Positions 32,494 through 43,560 of a DNA stretch of 64,000 nt are shown here, piece after piece; the first letter of the stretch is position 1; each line of letters opens with the position of its first letter. A program made the translations under genes and the position numbers. The stretch lies in assembly GCA_028752905.1 (NCBI GenBank), contig JAQNBH010000005.1:5692502-5756501 (forward strand). The letters run 5' to 3'. The notes under the pieces are model-generated. The model saw nothing but the letters and a program-made list of their open reading frames with translations. It made no database searches and was not told the DNA's origin. This DNA is from Cladorhizidae sp. MBARI D1340-BT2 (taxonomy: Eukaryota > Porifera > Demospongiae > Poecilosclerida > Cladorhizidae).

Positions 32494-35400
32494 TTAAGAC
32501 CATGACATAATGGACTGAGTTAAAAATACTGAGAGAGAGTGGGAAAGAAGGAGGGAACTGAAGAAGTGACAAACCTACAAAGGAGAACACGTGGTGGTGT
32601 GTGATGACTTTAAGACCATGACATAATGGACTGAGTTAAAAATACTGAGAGAGAGTGGGAAAGAAGGAGGGAACTGAAGAAGTGACAAACCTACAAAGGA
32701 GAACACGTGGTGGCGTGTGATGACGTCATGTCTAAGATTAGACTTGAAGACCATGACATAATGGACTGAGTTAAAAATACTGAGAGAGAGGGAGTGGGAA
32801 AGAAGGAGAAACAAAAGAAGTGACAAACCTACAAAGGAGAGCACGTGGTGGTGTGTGATGTCATCGTGTCATGACACATGCTCTCCTTTTTCCAAGCAGC
32901 TACAATATCATGAGAAATATATACAGTCTAGCCATAGTTCGGTATAGCATAATGCCATTGGTAGTCAGTCAAAATAGCTATCCTCAGACATTGTAAAAGC
33001 AAAAAAAAATATGGGGGGATCTTCCCCCCAGACCCCCCTTTTACGACTTATGAACATGTTAAGAAAATATTAACAAAAATTAGGGCACCAAGTGACCAAC
33101 CATTTCCACCCCCCCCCCCCCCCCCCCCCCCCCTAGAGAACTAGAGAAAAATTGTGTATGAAACCTGTTGTCCATGATTTTGTAAGAAAATGCATGGAAT
33201 GCAACATAATTCGATTTCACAAAAGCCCACCTCCATTATACGAGTGACAAGTGACTATATCTAATCTATATATGCTGATTGCCGTAGCATGCAACTTCAG
33301 CAAATATTTAAGATGGAATGTTGTACTAAAGATTTTAGAAAAAGTGCATGCCATCATAAGTAGCAGCTATATATACAGTTAGTACTGCAAAAATACCTGT
33401 GGGTAAAACACTTTCGTACTCCACGCGGAAGCCCAGGGTGCACGTCCCCTTTCCGCACCATCCAGGCTCTCCGCCCCCCCTTATTTTTCCATATCTCAAG
33501 TTCGCCCCCCCTTGGCAAAATTTCTGTATACAACCCTGAGCAGTACTTCAGTGTTACCATGAGGTGTGTACCAGGTAGCAGTACTTCAGTGTTACCATGA
33601 GGTGTGTACCAGGTAGCTGTACTTCAGTGTTACCATGAGGTGTGTACCAGGTAGCAGTACTTCAGTGTTACCATGAGGTGTGTACCAGGTAGCTGTACTT
33701 CAGTGTTACCATGAGGTGTGTACCAGGCACTTCAGTGTTACCATGAGGAGTGTACCAGGTAGCTGTACCCAGTGTTACCATGAGGTGTGTACCAGGTAGC
33801 TGTACTTCAGTGTTACCATGAGGTGTGCACCAGGTAGCTGTACCCAGTGTTACCATGAGGTGTGTACCAGGTAGCTGCACTTCAGTGTTACCATGAGGTA
33901 TGTACCAGGTAGCTGTACCCAGTGTTACCATGAGGTGTGTACCAGGTACTTCAGTGTTACCATGAGGTGTGTACCAGGTAGCTGTACTTCAGTGTTACCA
34001 TGAGGTGTGTACCAGGTAGCTGTACTTCAGTGTTACCATGAGGTGTGTACCAGGCAGCTGTACTTCAGTGTTACCATGAGGTGTGTACCAGGCAGCTGTA
34101 CTTCAGTGTTACCATGAGGTGTGTACCAGGTAGCTGCACTTCAGTGTTACCATGAGGTATGTACCAGGTAGCAGGACTTCAGTGTTACCATGAGGTGTGC
34201 ACCAGGTAGCAGTACTTCAGTGTTACCATGAGGTGTGTACCAGGTACTTCAGTGTTACCATGAGGTGTGTACCAGGCAGCTGCACTTCAGTGTTACCATG
34301 AGGTGTGTACCAGGTACTTCAGTGTTACCATGAGGTATGTACCAGGTAGCTGTACTTCAGTGTTACCATGAGGTGTGTACCAGGCAGCTGTACTTCAGTG
34401 TTACCATGAGGTGTGTACCAGGTAGCTGTACCCAGTGTTACCATGAGGTGTGTACCAGGTAGCTGTACTTCAGTGTTACCATGAGGTGTGTACCAGGTAG
34501 CTGTACCCAGTGTTACCATGAGGTGTGTACCAGGTAGCTGTACTTCAGTGTTACCATGAGGTGTGTACCAGGTAGCTGTACCCAGTGTTACCATGAGGTG
34601 TGTACCAGGTAGCTGTACCCAGTGTTACCATGAGGTGTGTACCAGGTAGCTGTACCCAGTGTTACCATGAGGTGTGTACCAGGTAGCTGTACTTCAGTGT
34701 TACCATGAGGTGTGTACCAGGTAGCTGTACCCAGTGTTACCATGAGGTGTGTACCAGGTAGCTGTACCCAGTGTTACCATGAGGTGTGTACCAGGTAGCT
34801 GTACTTCAGTGTTACCATGAGGTGTGTACCAGGCAGCTGCACTTCAGTGTTACCATGAGGTGTGTACCAGGTAGCAGTACTTCAGTGTTACCATGAGGTG
34901 TGTACCATGTCACTTCAGTGTTACCATGAGGTGTGTACCAGGTCACTTCAGTGTTACCATGAGGTGTGTACCAGGTAGCTGTACCCAGTGTTACCATGAG
35001 GTGTGTACCAGGTAGCTGTACCCAGTGTTACCATGAGGTGTGTACCAGGTAGCTGTACTTCAGTGTTACCATGAGGTGTGTACCAGGTAGCTGTACTTCA
35101 GTGTTACCATGAGGTGTGTACCAGGTAGCTGTACTTCAGTGTTACCATGAGGTGTGTACCAGGCAGCTGTACTTCAGTGTTACCATGAGGTGTGTACCAG
35201 GTACTTCAGTGTTACCATCAGGTGTGTACCAGGTAGCTGTACTTCAGTGTTACCATGAGGTGTGTACCAGGTAGCAGTACTTCAGTGTTACCATGAGGTG
35301 TGTACCAGGTAGCTGTACTTCAGTGTTACCATGAGGTGTGTACCAGGTAGCTGTACTTCAGTGTTACCATGAGGTGTGTACCAGGTAGCTGTACTTCAGT

Positions 35401-38400
35401 GTTACCATGAGGTGTGTACCAGGTCACTTCAGTGTTACCATGAGGTGTGTACCAGGTAGCAGTACTTCAGTGTTACCATGAGGTGTGTACCAGGTAGATG
35501 TACCCAGTGTTACCATGAGGTGTGTACCAGGCAGTTGTACTTCAGTGTTACCATGAGGTGTGTACCAGGTAGCTGTACTTCAGTGTTACCATGAGGTATG
35601 TACCAGGTAGCTGTACTTCAGTGTTACCATGAGGTGTGTACCAGGTAGCTGTACTTCAGTGTTACCATGAGGTGTGTACCAGGTAGCTGTACTTCAGTGT
35701 TACCATGAGGTGTGTACCAGGTAGCTGTACTTCAGTGTTACCATGAGGTGTGTACCAGGCAGCTGTACCCAGTGTTACCATGAGGTGTGTACCAGGTAGC
35801 TGTACTTCAGTGTTACCATGAGGTGTGTACCAGGTAGCTGTACTTCAGTGTTACCATGAGGTGTGTACCAGGTAGCTGTACTTCAGTGTTACCATGAGGT
35901 GTGTACCAGGTAGCTGTACTTCAGTGTTAACATGAGGTGTGCCAGGTAGCTGTACTTCAGTGTTACCATGAGGTGTGTACCAGGCAGCTGTACCCAGTGT
36001 TACCATGAGGTATGTACCAGGTAGCTGTACCCAGTGTTACCATGAGGTGTGTACCAGGTAGCTGTACTTCAGTGTTACCATGAGGTGTGTACCAGGTAGC
36101 TGTACTTCAGTGTTACCATGAGGTGTGTACCAGGCAGCTGTACCCAGTGTTACCATGAGGTGTGTACCAGGTAGCTGTACTTCAGTGTTACCATGAGGTG
36201 TGTACCAGGCAGCTGTACTTCAGTGTTACCATGAGGTGTGTACCAGGTAGCTGTACTTCAGTGTTACCATGAGGTGTGTACCAGGTAGCAGTACTTCAGT
36301 GTTACCATGAGGTGTGTACCAGGTAGCTTGTACTTCAGTGTTACCATGAGGTGTGTACCAGGTAGCTGTACTTCAGTGTTACCATGAGGTGTGTACCAGG
36401 TAGCTGCACTTCAGTGTTACCATGAGGTGTGTACCAGGCAGCTGTACCCAGTGTTACCATGAGGTGTGTACCAGGCAGCTGTACCCAGTGTTACCATGAG
36501 GTGTGTACCAGGTAGCTGTACTTCAGTGTTACCATGAGGTGTGCACCAGGTAGCTGTACCCAGTGTTACCATGAGGTGTGTACCAGGTAGCTGTACTTCA
36601 GTGTTACCATGAGGTGTGTACCAGGTAGCTGTACCCAGTGTTACCATGAGGTGTGTACCAGGTAGCTGTACTTCAGTGTTACCATGAGGTGTGCACCAGG
36701 TAGCTGTACCCAGTGTTACCATGAGGTGTGTACCAGGTAGCTGTACTTCAGTGTTACCATGAGGTGTGTACCAGGTAGCTGCACTTCAGTGTTACCATGA
36801 GGTGTGTACCAGGTAGCTGTACTTCAGTGTTACCATGAGGTGTGTACCAGGTAGCTGTACTTCAGTGTTACCATGAGGTGTGTACCAGGCAGCTGTACTT
36901 CAGTGTTACCATGAGGTGTGTACCAGGTAGCTGTACTTCAGTGTTACCATGAGGTGTGTACCAGGTAGCTGTACTTCAGTGTTACCATGAGGTGTGTACC
37001 AGGTAGCTGTACCCAGTGTTACCATGAGGTGTGTACCAGGTAGCTGTACCCAGTGTTACCATGAGGTGTGTACCAGGCAGCTGTACCCAGTGTTACCATG
37101 AGGTGTGTACCAGGTAGCTGTACTTCAGTGTTACCATGAGGTGTGTACCAGGTAGCTGTACCCAGTGTTACCATGAGGTGTGTACCAGGTAGCTGTACTT
37201 CAGTGTTACCATGAGGTGTGTACCAGGTAGCTGTACCCAGTGTTACCATGAGGTGTGTACCAGGTAGCTGTACTTCAGTGTTACCATGAGGTGTGTACCA
37301 GGTAGCTGTACTTCAGTGTTACCATGAGGTGTGTACCAGGCACTTCAGTGTTACCATGAGGTGTGTACCAGGTAGCAGTACTTCAGTGTTACCATGAGGT
37401 GTGTACCAGGTAGCTGTACTTCAGTGTTACCATGAGGTGTGTACCAGGTCACTTCAGTGTTACCATGAGGTGTGTACCAGGTAGCTGTACCCAGTGTTAC
37501 CATGAGGTGTGTACCAGGTAGCTGTACTTCAGTGTTACCATGAGGTGTGTACCAGGTAGCTGTACTTCAGTGTTACCATGAGGTGTGTACCAGGCACTTC
37601 AGTGTTACCATGAGGTGTGTACCAGGTAGCAGTACTTCAGTGTTACCATGAGGTGTGTACCAGGTAGCTGTACTTCAGTGTTACCATGAGGTGTGTACCA
37701 GGTCACTTCAGTGTTACCATGAGGTGTGTACCAGGTAGCTGTACCCAGTGTTACCATGAGGTGTGTACCAGGTAGCTGTACTTCAGTGTTACCATGAGGT
37801 GTGTACCAGGTAGCTGTACTTCAGTGTTACCATGAGGTGTGTACCAGGTAGCTGTACTTCAGTGTTACCATGAGGTGTGTACCAGGTAGCTGTACCCAGT
37901 GTTACCATGAGGTGTGTACCAGGTAGCTGTACTTCAGTGTTACCATGAGGTGTGTACCAGGTAGCTGTACTTCAGTGTTACCATGAGGTGTGTACCAGGT
38001 ACTTCAGTGTTACCATGAGGTGTGTACCAGGCAGCTGTACTTCAGTGTTACCATGAGGTGTGTACCAGGCAGCTGTACTTCAGTGTTACCATGAGGTATG
38101 TACCAGGTAGCTGTACTTCAGTGTTACCATGAGGTGTGTACCAGGTAGCTGTACCCAGTGTTACCATGAGGTGTGTACCAGGTAGCTGTACCCAGTGTTA
38201 CCATGAGGTGTGTACCAGGTAGCAGTACTTCAGTGTTACCATGAGGTGTGTACCAGGTAGCTGCACTTCAGTGTTACCATGAGGTGTGTACCAGGTAGCT
38301 GTACCCAGTGTTACCATGAGGTGTGTACCAGGTAGCTGTACCCAGTGTTACCATGAGGTGTGTACCAGGTAGCTGTACCCAGTGTTACCATGAAGTGTGT

Positions 38401-39535
38401 ACCAGGTAGCTGTACTTCAGTGTTACCATGAGGTGTGTACCAGGTAGCTGTACTTCAGTGTTACCATGAGGTGTGTACCAGGTACTTCAGTGTTACCATG
38501 AGGTGTGTACCAGGTAGCTGTACTTCAGTGTTACCATGAGGTGTGTACCAGGCAGCTGTACTTCAGTGTTACCATGAGGTGTGTACCAGGCAGCTGTACT
38601 TCAGTGTTACCATGAGGTGTGTACCAGGTACTTCAGTGTTACCATCAGGTGTGTACCAGGTAGCTGTACTTCAGTGTTACCATGAGGTGTGTACCAGGCA
38701 GTTGTACTTCAGTGTTACCATGAGGTGTGTACCAGGTAGCTGTACTTCAGTGTTACCATGAGGTATGTACCAGGTAGCTGTACTTCAGTGTTACCATGAG
38801 GTGTGTACCAGGTAGCTGTACTTCAGTGTTACCATGAGGTGTGTACCAGGTAGCTGTACTTCAGTGTTACCATGAGGTGTGTACCAGGCAGCTGTACCCA
38901 GTGTTACCATGAGGTGTGTACCAGGTAGCTGTACTTCAGTGTTACCATGAGGTGTGTACCAGGCAGCTGTACTTCAGTGTTACCATGAGGTGTGTACCAG
39001 GTAGCTGTACTTCAGTGTTACCATGAGGTGTGTACCAGGTAGCTGTACTTCAGTGTTACCATGAGGTGTGTACCAGGTAGCTGTACTTCAGTGTTACCAT
39101 GAGGTGTGTACCAGGTAGCTGTACTTCAGTGTTACCATGAGGTGTGTACCAGGTAGCTGTACTTCAGTGTTACCATGAGGTGTGTACCAGGTAGCTGTAC
39201 TTCAGTGTTACCATGAGGTGTGTACCAGGTAGCAGTACTTCAGTGTTACCATGAGGTGTGTACCAGGTAGCTGTACTTCAGTGTTACCATGAGGTGTGTA
39301 CCAGGTAGCTGTACTTCAGTGTTACCATGAGGTGTGTACCAGGTAGCTGTACCCAGTGTTACCATGAGGTGTGTACCAGGTAGCTGTACTTCAGTGTTAC
39401 CATGAGGTGTGTACCAGGTAGCTGCACTTCAGTGTTACCATGAGGTGTGTACCAGGTCACTTCAGTGTTACCATGAGGTGTGTACCAGGTAGCTGTACCC
39501 AGTGTTACCATGAGGTGTGTACCAGAGCTGCACCA

Positions 39536-40554
39536 GGATTACCCCATGAGGTGTGTACCTAGTAATTGGTGAGCCCTGAGACTGGGGAAGTGGATGGAAT
39601 GGAAAACTTGGTATTGCCATGCATGGGGTCCCTATTTATTCACTGTATGCTGCGTAATAAACATGAATGGAATAACCAAAACTGCTTCTGTATAAACTGG
39701 GAATGGACCTCATAGCGAAGAGAAAGGTCAAGAAAACAGCAGAGATTTGAAGCCGGATTATATAATGTCCCAGCATACCATGATGGTAAAGCATAGAAGT
39801 TACACACAAGAGGAAGATAAAGTCCTTGAATACACGGACCAAACTGCAAGGTACAAAGTAGGCACGGCATGTCAGAGGAATTTATTAGGGACCGGAAGAA
39901 AGCCGAGGTGTGGGCCAAGTGGTCTGGTGCTGTGTAGAGCAAGCGAAGGATTGGCTGTGGCCACTCCTGCACCCCTGCAATGATGCCAATATTCGCTTCC
40001 GGTTTGACCTCTAGTCAAAGCTTTGAACTTCTGGGCTTGATCAGGATTAACTTTGAAGTTATTAAAAGTTATTAACTATAATTTCACACTCCTATATTAG
40101 GTGACATTTCTAAGAACTGCTCTTCACGCAGGCCAGGCAGTGGGAGTTGTGGACTATTATAAACATGCACTTATCACCAGTAGATATACGCGCAGGTTTC
40201 CCAGTCCCAGGTAAACTCCTTGTAAGAAACAGCAAGTTCACTCTGTGAAGGTGAAGATAGAGAATATGAAGTGGTTGATGCAGATGATGAATCTGCACCT
40301 TCTCTCACCTTCATTTTGGTTAGGAGCTGTGAAGTCAGTATTAGTAAAGTGCTAATGTTGTGGATGATGGAGGCAGCCATCCTCATGGCAGTGAGTTAGA
40401 GGAAGTATTCTTAACCAGACGAGTGTGTACTTATGCCGCAAGAAGTCAAGTGGAAATACGCAAACAGGTTTTGCCCCACCTGCCGCAGAGACGATTGCTC
40501 CAGACTTTCTCAGCAGCAAACCTCGATGTGAGTGTGCCCACCACTACTTGGGAC
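39536..40554. other. Unique stretch right of the giant array
   Basis: Open frames occur on both strands (for example 40360-40540 +, with LTRRVCTYAARSQVEIRKQV), ending near a GTGAGT. I do not recognise a family and cannot show an acceptor, so I do not call an exon. This is one place where a missing exon of the 15-59 kb gene could lie. Confidence 0.35.
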
Positions 40555-40908
40555 TGCCTCACAGTGGCGCACCAGCCAATGTTGCAGCATGTGATGGGAT
40601 TGCCTGACAGTGGCGCACCAGCCAATGTTGCAGCATATGTATGTGATGGGACTGCCTGACAGTGGCGCACCAGCCAATGTTGCAGCATATGTATGTGATG
40701 GGATTGCCTCACAGTGGCGCACCAGCCAATGTTGCAGCATATGTATGTGATGGGACTGCCTGACAGTGGCACACCAGCCAATGTTGCAGCATATGTATGT
40801 GATGGGACTGCCTGACAGTGGCACACCAGCCAATGTTGCAGCATATGTATGTGATGGGACTGCCTGACAGTGGCGCACCAGCCAATGTTGCAGCATGTGA
40901 TGGGACTG
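40555..40908. repeat. Minisatellite, 52-bp unit, ~7 copies
   Basis: The unit contains TGACAGTGGCGCACCAGCCA, ATGTTGCAGCATATGTATGT and GATGGGACTGCC. Two copies lack the ATATGT part. Confidence 0.93.
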
Positions 40909-41049
40909 AGTGTGTGTGTCAGTTAATAGATGCTCAGCTTCAGGCATTGCAATTGTGTGGACAGACAGAGCGCTGGGATCACCCCATCTGGTCCAATGCG
41001 GTCCAATTTGTCCTTGTATCTTTCCTTGACACACTTCTGCTGGTGATAT

Positions 41050-41930
41050 TCAGAATACATCAAGTAGCCATCACTGACTCTCAGAATGCTATCCCACAAT
41101 ATCTACATCAAGTAGCCATCACTGACTCTCAGAATGCTATCCCACAATATCTACTTCAAGTAACGATCACTGACTCTCAGAATGCTCTCCCACAATATCT
41201 ACATCAAGTAGCCATCACTGACTCTCAGAATGCTATCCCACAATATCTACATCAAGTAGCCATCACTGACTCTCAGAATGCTATCCCACAATATCTACTT
41301 CAAGTAGTCATCACTGACTCTCAGAATGCTCTCCCACAATATCTACATCAAGTAGCCATCACTGACTCTCAGAATGCTATCCCACAATATCTACATCAAG
41401 TAGCCATCACTGACTCTCAGAATGCTATCCCACAATATCTACTTCAAGTAGTCATCACTGACTCTCAGAATGCTATCCCACAATATCTACATCAAGTAGT
41501 CATCACTGACTCTCAGAATGCTATCCCACAATATCTACTTCAAGTAGCCATCACTGACTCTCAGAAGGCTCTCCCACAATATCTACATCAAGTAGCCATC
41601 ACTGACTCTCAGAATGCTATCCCACAATATCTACTTCAAGTAACGATCACTGACTCTCAGAATGCTATCCCACAATATCTACTTCAAGTAGTCATCACTG
41701 ACTCTCAGAATGCTCTCCCACACTATCTACTTCAAGTAGCCATCACTGACTCACAGAATGCTATCCCACAATATCTACATCAAGTAGCCATCACTGACTC
41801 TCAGAATGCTCTCCCACAATATCTACTTCAAGTAACCATCACTGACTCACAGAATGCTATCCCACAATATCTACATCAAGTAGCCATCACTGACTCTCAG
41901 AAGGCTCTCCCACAATATCTACTTCCCACT
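41050..41930. repeat. Minisatellite, 48-bp unit, ~18 copies (16-codon period)
   Basis: The unit contains ATCACTGACTCTCAGAATGC and CCCACAATATCTACATCAAG. On the + strand it reads as VAITDSQNAIPQYLHQ repeats in a 395-codon open frame. The substitutions mostly change amino acids, and no splice sites or conserved flanks support coding, so it is annotated as a repeat. Confidence 0.9.
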
Positions 41931-42324
41931 CAGACCAAGTGCCCTTTTGCACTCAAGGTGGTGCACATACTAGTTGCGCAGTGTGTGCCTACTGACATGT
42001 GGTGATGTAATCAAATATTGATGAATTCATCAGTTGAAGTGAAGGGTCTACCATCTCCAGTCCCCTCGGCATAGTACACGAGGAGTTATACACACAGTCA
42101 CCAAAACGATATTGACACACCTGTGTAGAGCACAGTAACTTGACATGAAAAATTGCTCATAAAGACCTGAGTTATTGTTCACCTTTGATGTCCTAAAGTC
42201 TTCGATGATCTTGAAGCTGTTCCCTACAGATTCCAAACTGACACAAGGCTGAGCAACCTGATGCTCTGCAGGAAAATGGGATGACCGATTCTAAAAATAG
42301 AAATGGACATGTGCTATGAAGGTT
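41931..42324. other. Unique spacer
   Basis: About 390 bp with no recognised gene, repeat or RNA. Confidence 0.4.
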
Positions 42325-42969
42325 TGGGGGCACTACACTTTTTTAATTTTTTTTTAAATTTATTTTTTACTGTGGTTGCGACTGGAGCTCCATAAATTCT
42401 GCACACTTCGTGGTCTGGACATGATATATAGCTTGAATGATAGCTCTCTCTGTGTGCTCTCTCTTGATTCTAAAAACTGTATTGCCACGCCCAAGTTACA
42501 GGCAGTCAAAGTTGGAGACCTCAAAACCTGCGTGCCCATATCTGCAGCAGTTTAGCTCCTAATTGGAAGGTGATAGGCAGTTTAAATTAGTACCAGTGGC
42601 TAGAGGAAACTCTAATCTACTAAATGATTTTCTACCAGCCGCTTGACCTACTTATTCACATTTTAGCTTTTTAATGAAAACACTCATTTAGCAGATTAGG
42701 ACTTCATCTAGCCACTGACCAATTTCAACCTCTAGCACCTTCCAATTAGGAAAACTGCTGCAGGTTTTGAGGTCTCCAACTTTGACTGCCTGCAACTTGG
42801 GATGGGTACTTACAATTTTTAGTGTCAAAAGAGAGCACACAAAGAGGGCTATCTTTTGACAAGTTCATAGAATGAAGTGTGCAGAATTTATGGAGCTCCA
42901 AAGTCATCAACACAGGGGTGTTTTTTTCCATTTTATACTTCAAGGTAAAATTATGGTATCGCTCCGTCC
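42325..42969. mobile_element. TTAA-type foldback element, family A, older copy
   Basis: The arms share phrases with the element at 31.7 kb (GACATGATATATAGCTTGAA, CTCTCTGTGTGCTCTC) in inverted order. The left end reads GGGGGCACTACAC. The right end is diverged and followed by TTAA at 42970-42973. Arms are less similar than in the other copies, so it is older. Confidence 0.6.
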
Positions 42970-43189
42970 TTAAGAGGACTTGGAGGGACTTCCTTGAAGA
43001 TTAGAAGCACGCTACATTAAGAGTGAGTCATCAGGCAGCGTTTTTTCCCAGGTGTCCTCAGGTATTAGGGAAGACAATGCAGAAGCTGATATCATATCTA
43101 TTTTTTATTTGGGGGTAATTATAATCAACAGTGTGAAGAACAGTGAAGCTGCACCTCCAGCGTGGTGGGAGGTCTGCCTCTTGGCTGAG

Positions 43190-43560
43190 ATTCAAAGTTG
43201 AACCCACTGCTCGTCCACCTGTTCAAGAGCTGGCATACTGCCACCTCTTGACTGCAGCACAATGACCGCGTCCATGCCTTGATGTTGCCGGGTTAGGTGA
43301 TGGTGTTGCAGGTCCATACGCACAATCCTGGGAGGTCTGGGAGTCGCACGCTCCAGTGCCTTAGCTGTCCCTGTGAACATCTCTTTGTAGAGGGTGAAAT
43401 CAATCTCACCCCAGGCCAGCGACTTGGAGATCAGCCTTCCTCCTGAAGCAGGTGTCGTATGTATGGTGCCTATCCTTCACCTCGGAAGTCTCTATGTGCT
43501 TTCACCATGTATGCCATGAAGTGCAGTGTCTTATCGGGGAACCCTGACAAAGGAGTCCGT
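43190..43560 (-). pseudogene. Fragment of a retroelement gag-like ORF
   Basis: On the - strand, frames broken by one or two shifts read SGFPDKTLHFMAYMVKAHRD, HTYDTCFRRKADLQ and SKSLAWGEIDFTLYKEMFTG. This resembles the N-terminal gag-like ORF of tyrosine-recombinase retrotransposons (DIRS/Ngaro group) seen in cnidarians and sponges. The assignment rests on pattern memory. The 51-bp array begins exactly where this coding remnant stops. Confidence 0.4.

Larger units (their letters stand above)
30592..33196. repeat. 913-bp tandem duplication inside the hAT element
   Basis: Copy 1 is 30592-31504 and copy 2 is 31505-33196. After removing a 772-bp element and its 4-bp target duplication from copy 2, the copies are 913 and 916 bp. 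The 3-bp difference equals the length change of one C-run (22 versus 25). The unit covers the first ~55 transposase codons plus the 5' flank. Confidence 0.92.
28418..33538 (-). mobile_element. hAT DNA transposon, 5.1 kb, with intact transposase
   Basis: The ends are inverted: CAGGGGTGTATTTAG on the left, and the right end reads CTGTATACAACCCTG, whose complement is CAGGGTTGTATACAG. Subterminal CGCCCCCCCTT motifs occur near both ends (28458, 28480, 33472, 33503), possible transposase binding sites. It interrupts the 37/38-bp array. The 8 bases flanking each end (TACCATGA and AGCAGTAC) do not match, so no 8-bp target duplication survives, although this is the normal hAT signature. Internally it carries one intact transposase gene, a 913-bp tandem duplication and a nested TTAA element. 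Confidence 0.85.
26885..39535. repeat. Giant minisatellite, 37/38-bp unit, ~200 copies, split by a hAT element
   Basis: The unit reads ACCATGAGGTGTGTACCAGG then TAGCTGTACTTCAGTGTT; a 37-bp variant has CCC for CTTC, and a shorter one lacks TAGCTGTA. Two blocks, 26885-28417 and 33539-39535, give about 7.5 kb net. Single-base variants (GCACC, TATGT, AGCAGTA) are scattered but recur in sets, pointing to block duplication. The array lies in what would be a 33-kb intron if the exons at 15.1 and 48.6 kb belong to one gene. Confidence 0.97.

Noticed and set aside
26885..39535. CRISPR-like regular array
   Set aside because: Units are contiguous with no unique spacers; this is a eukaryotic minisatellite.
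39640..39983. Overlapping open frames on both strands right of the giant array
   Set aside because: No family resemblance, no splice sites, no start context.
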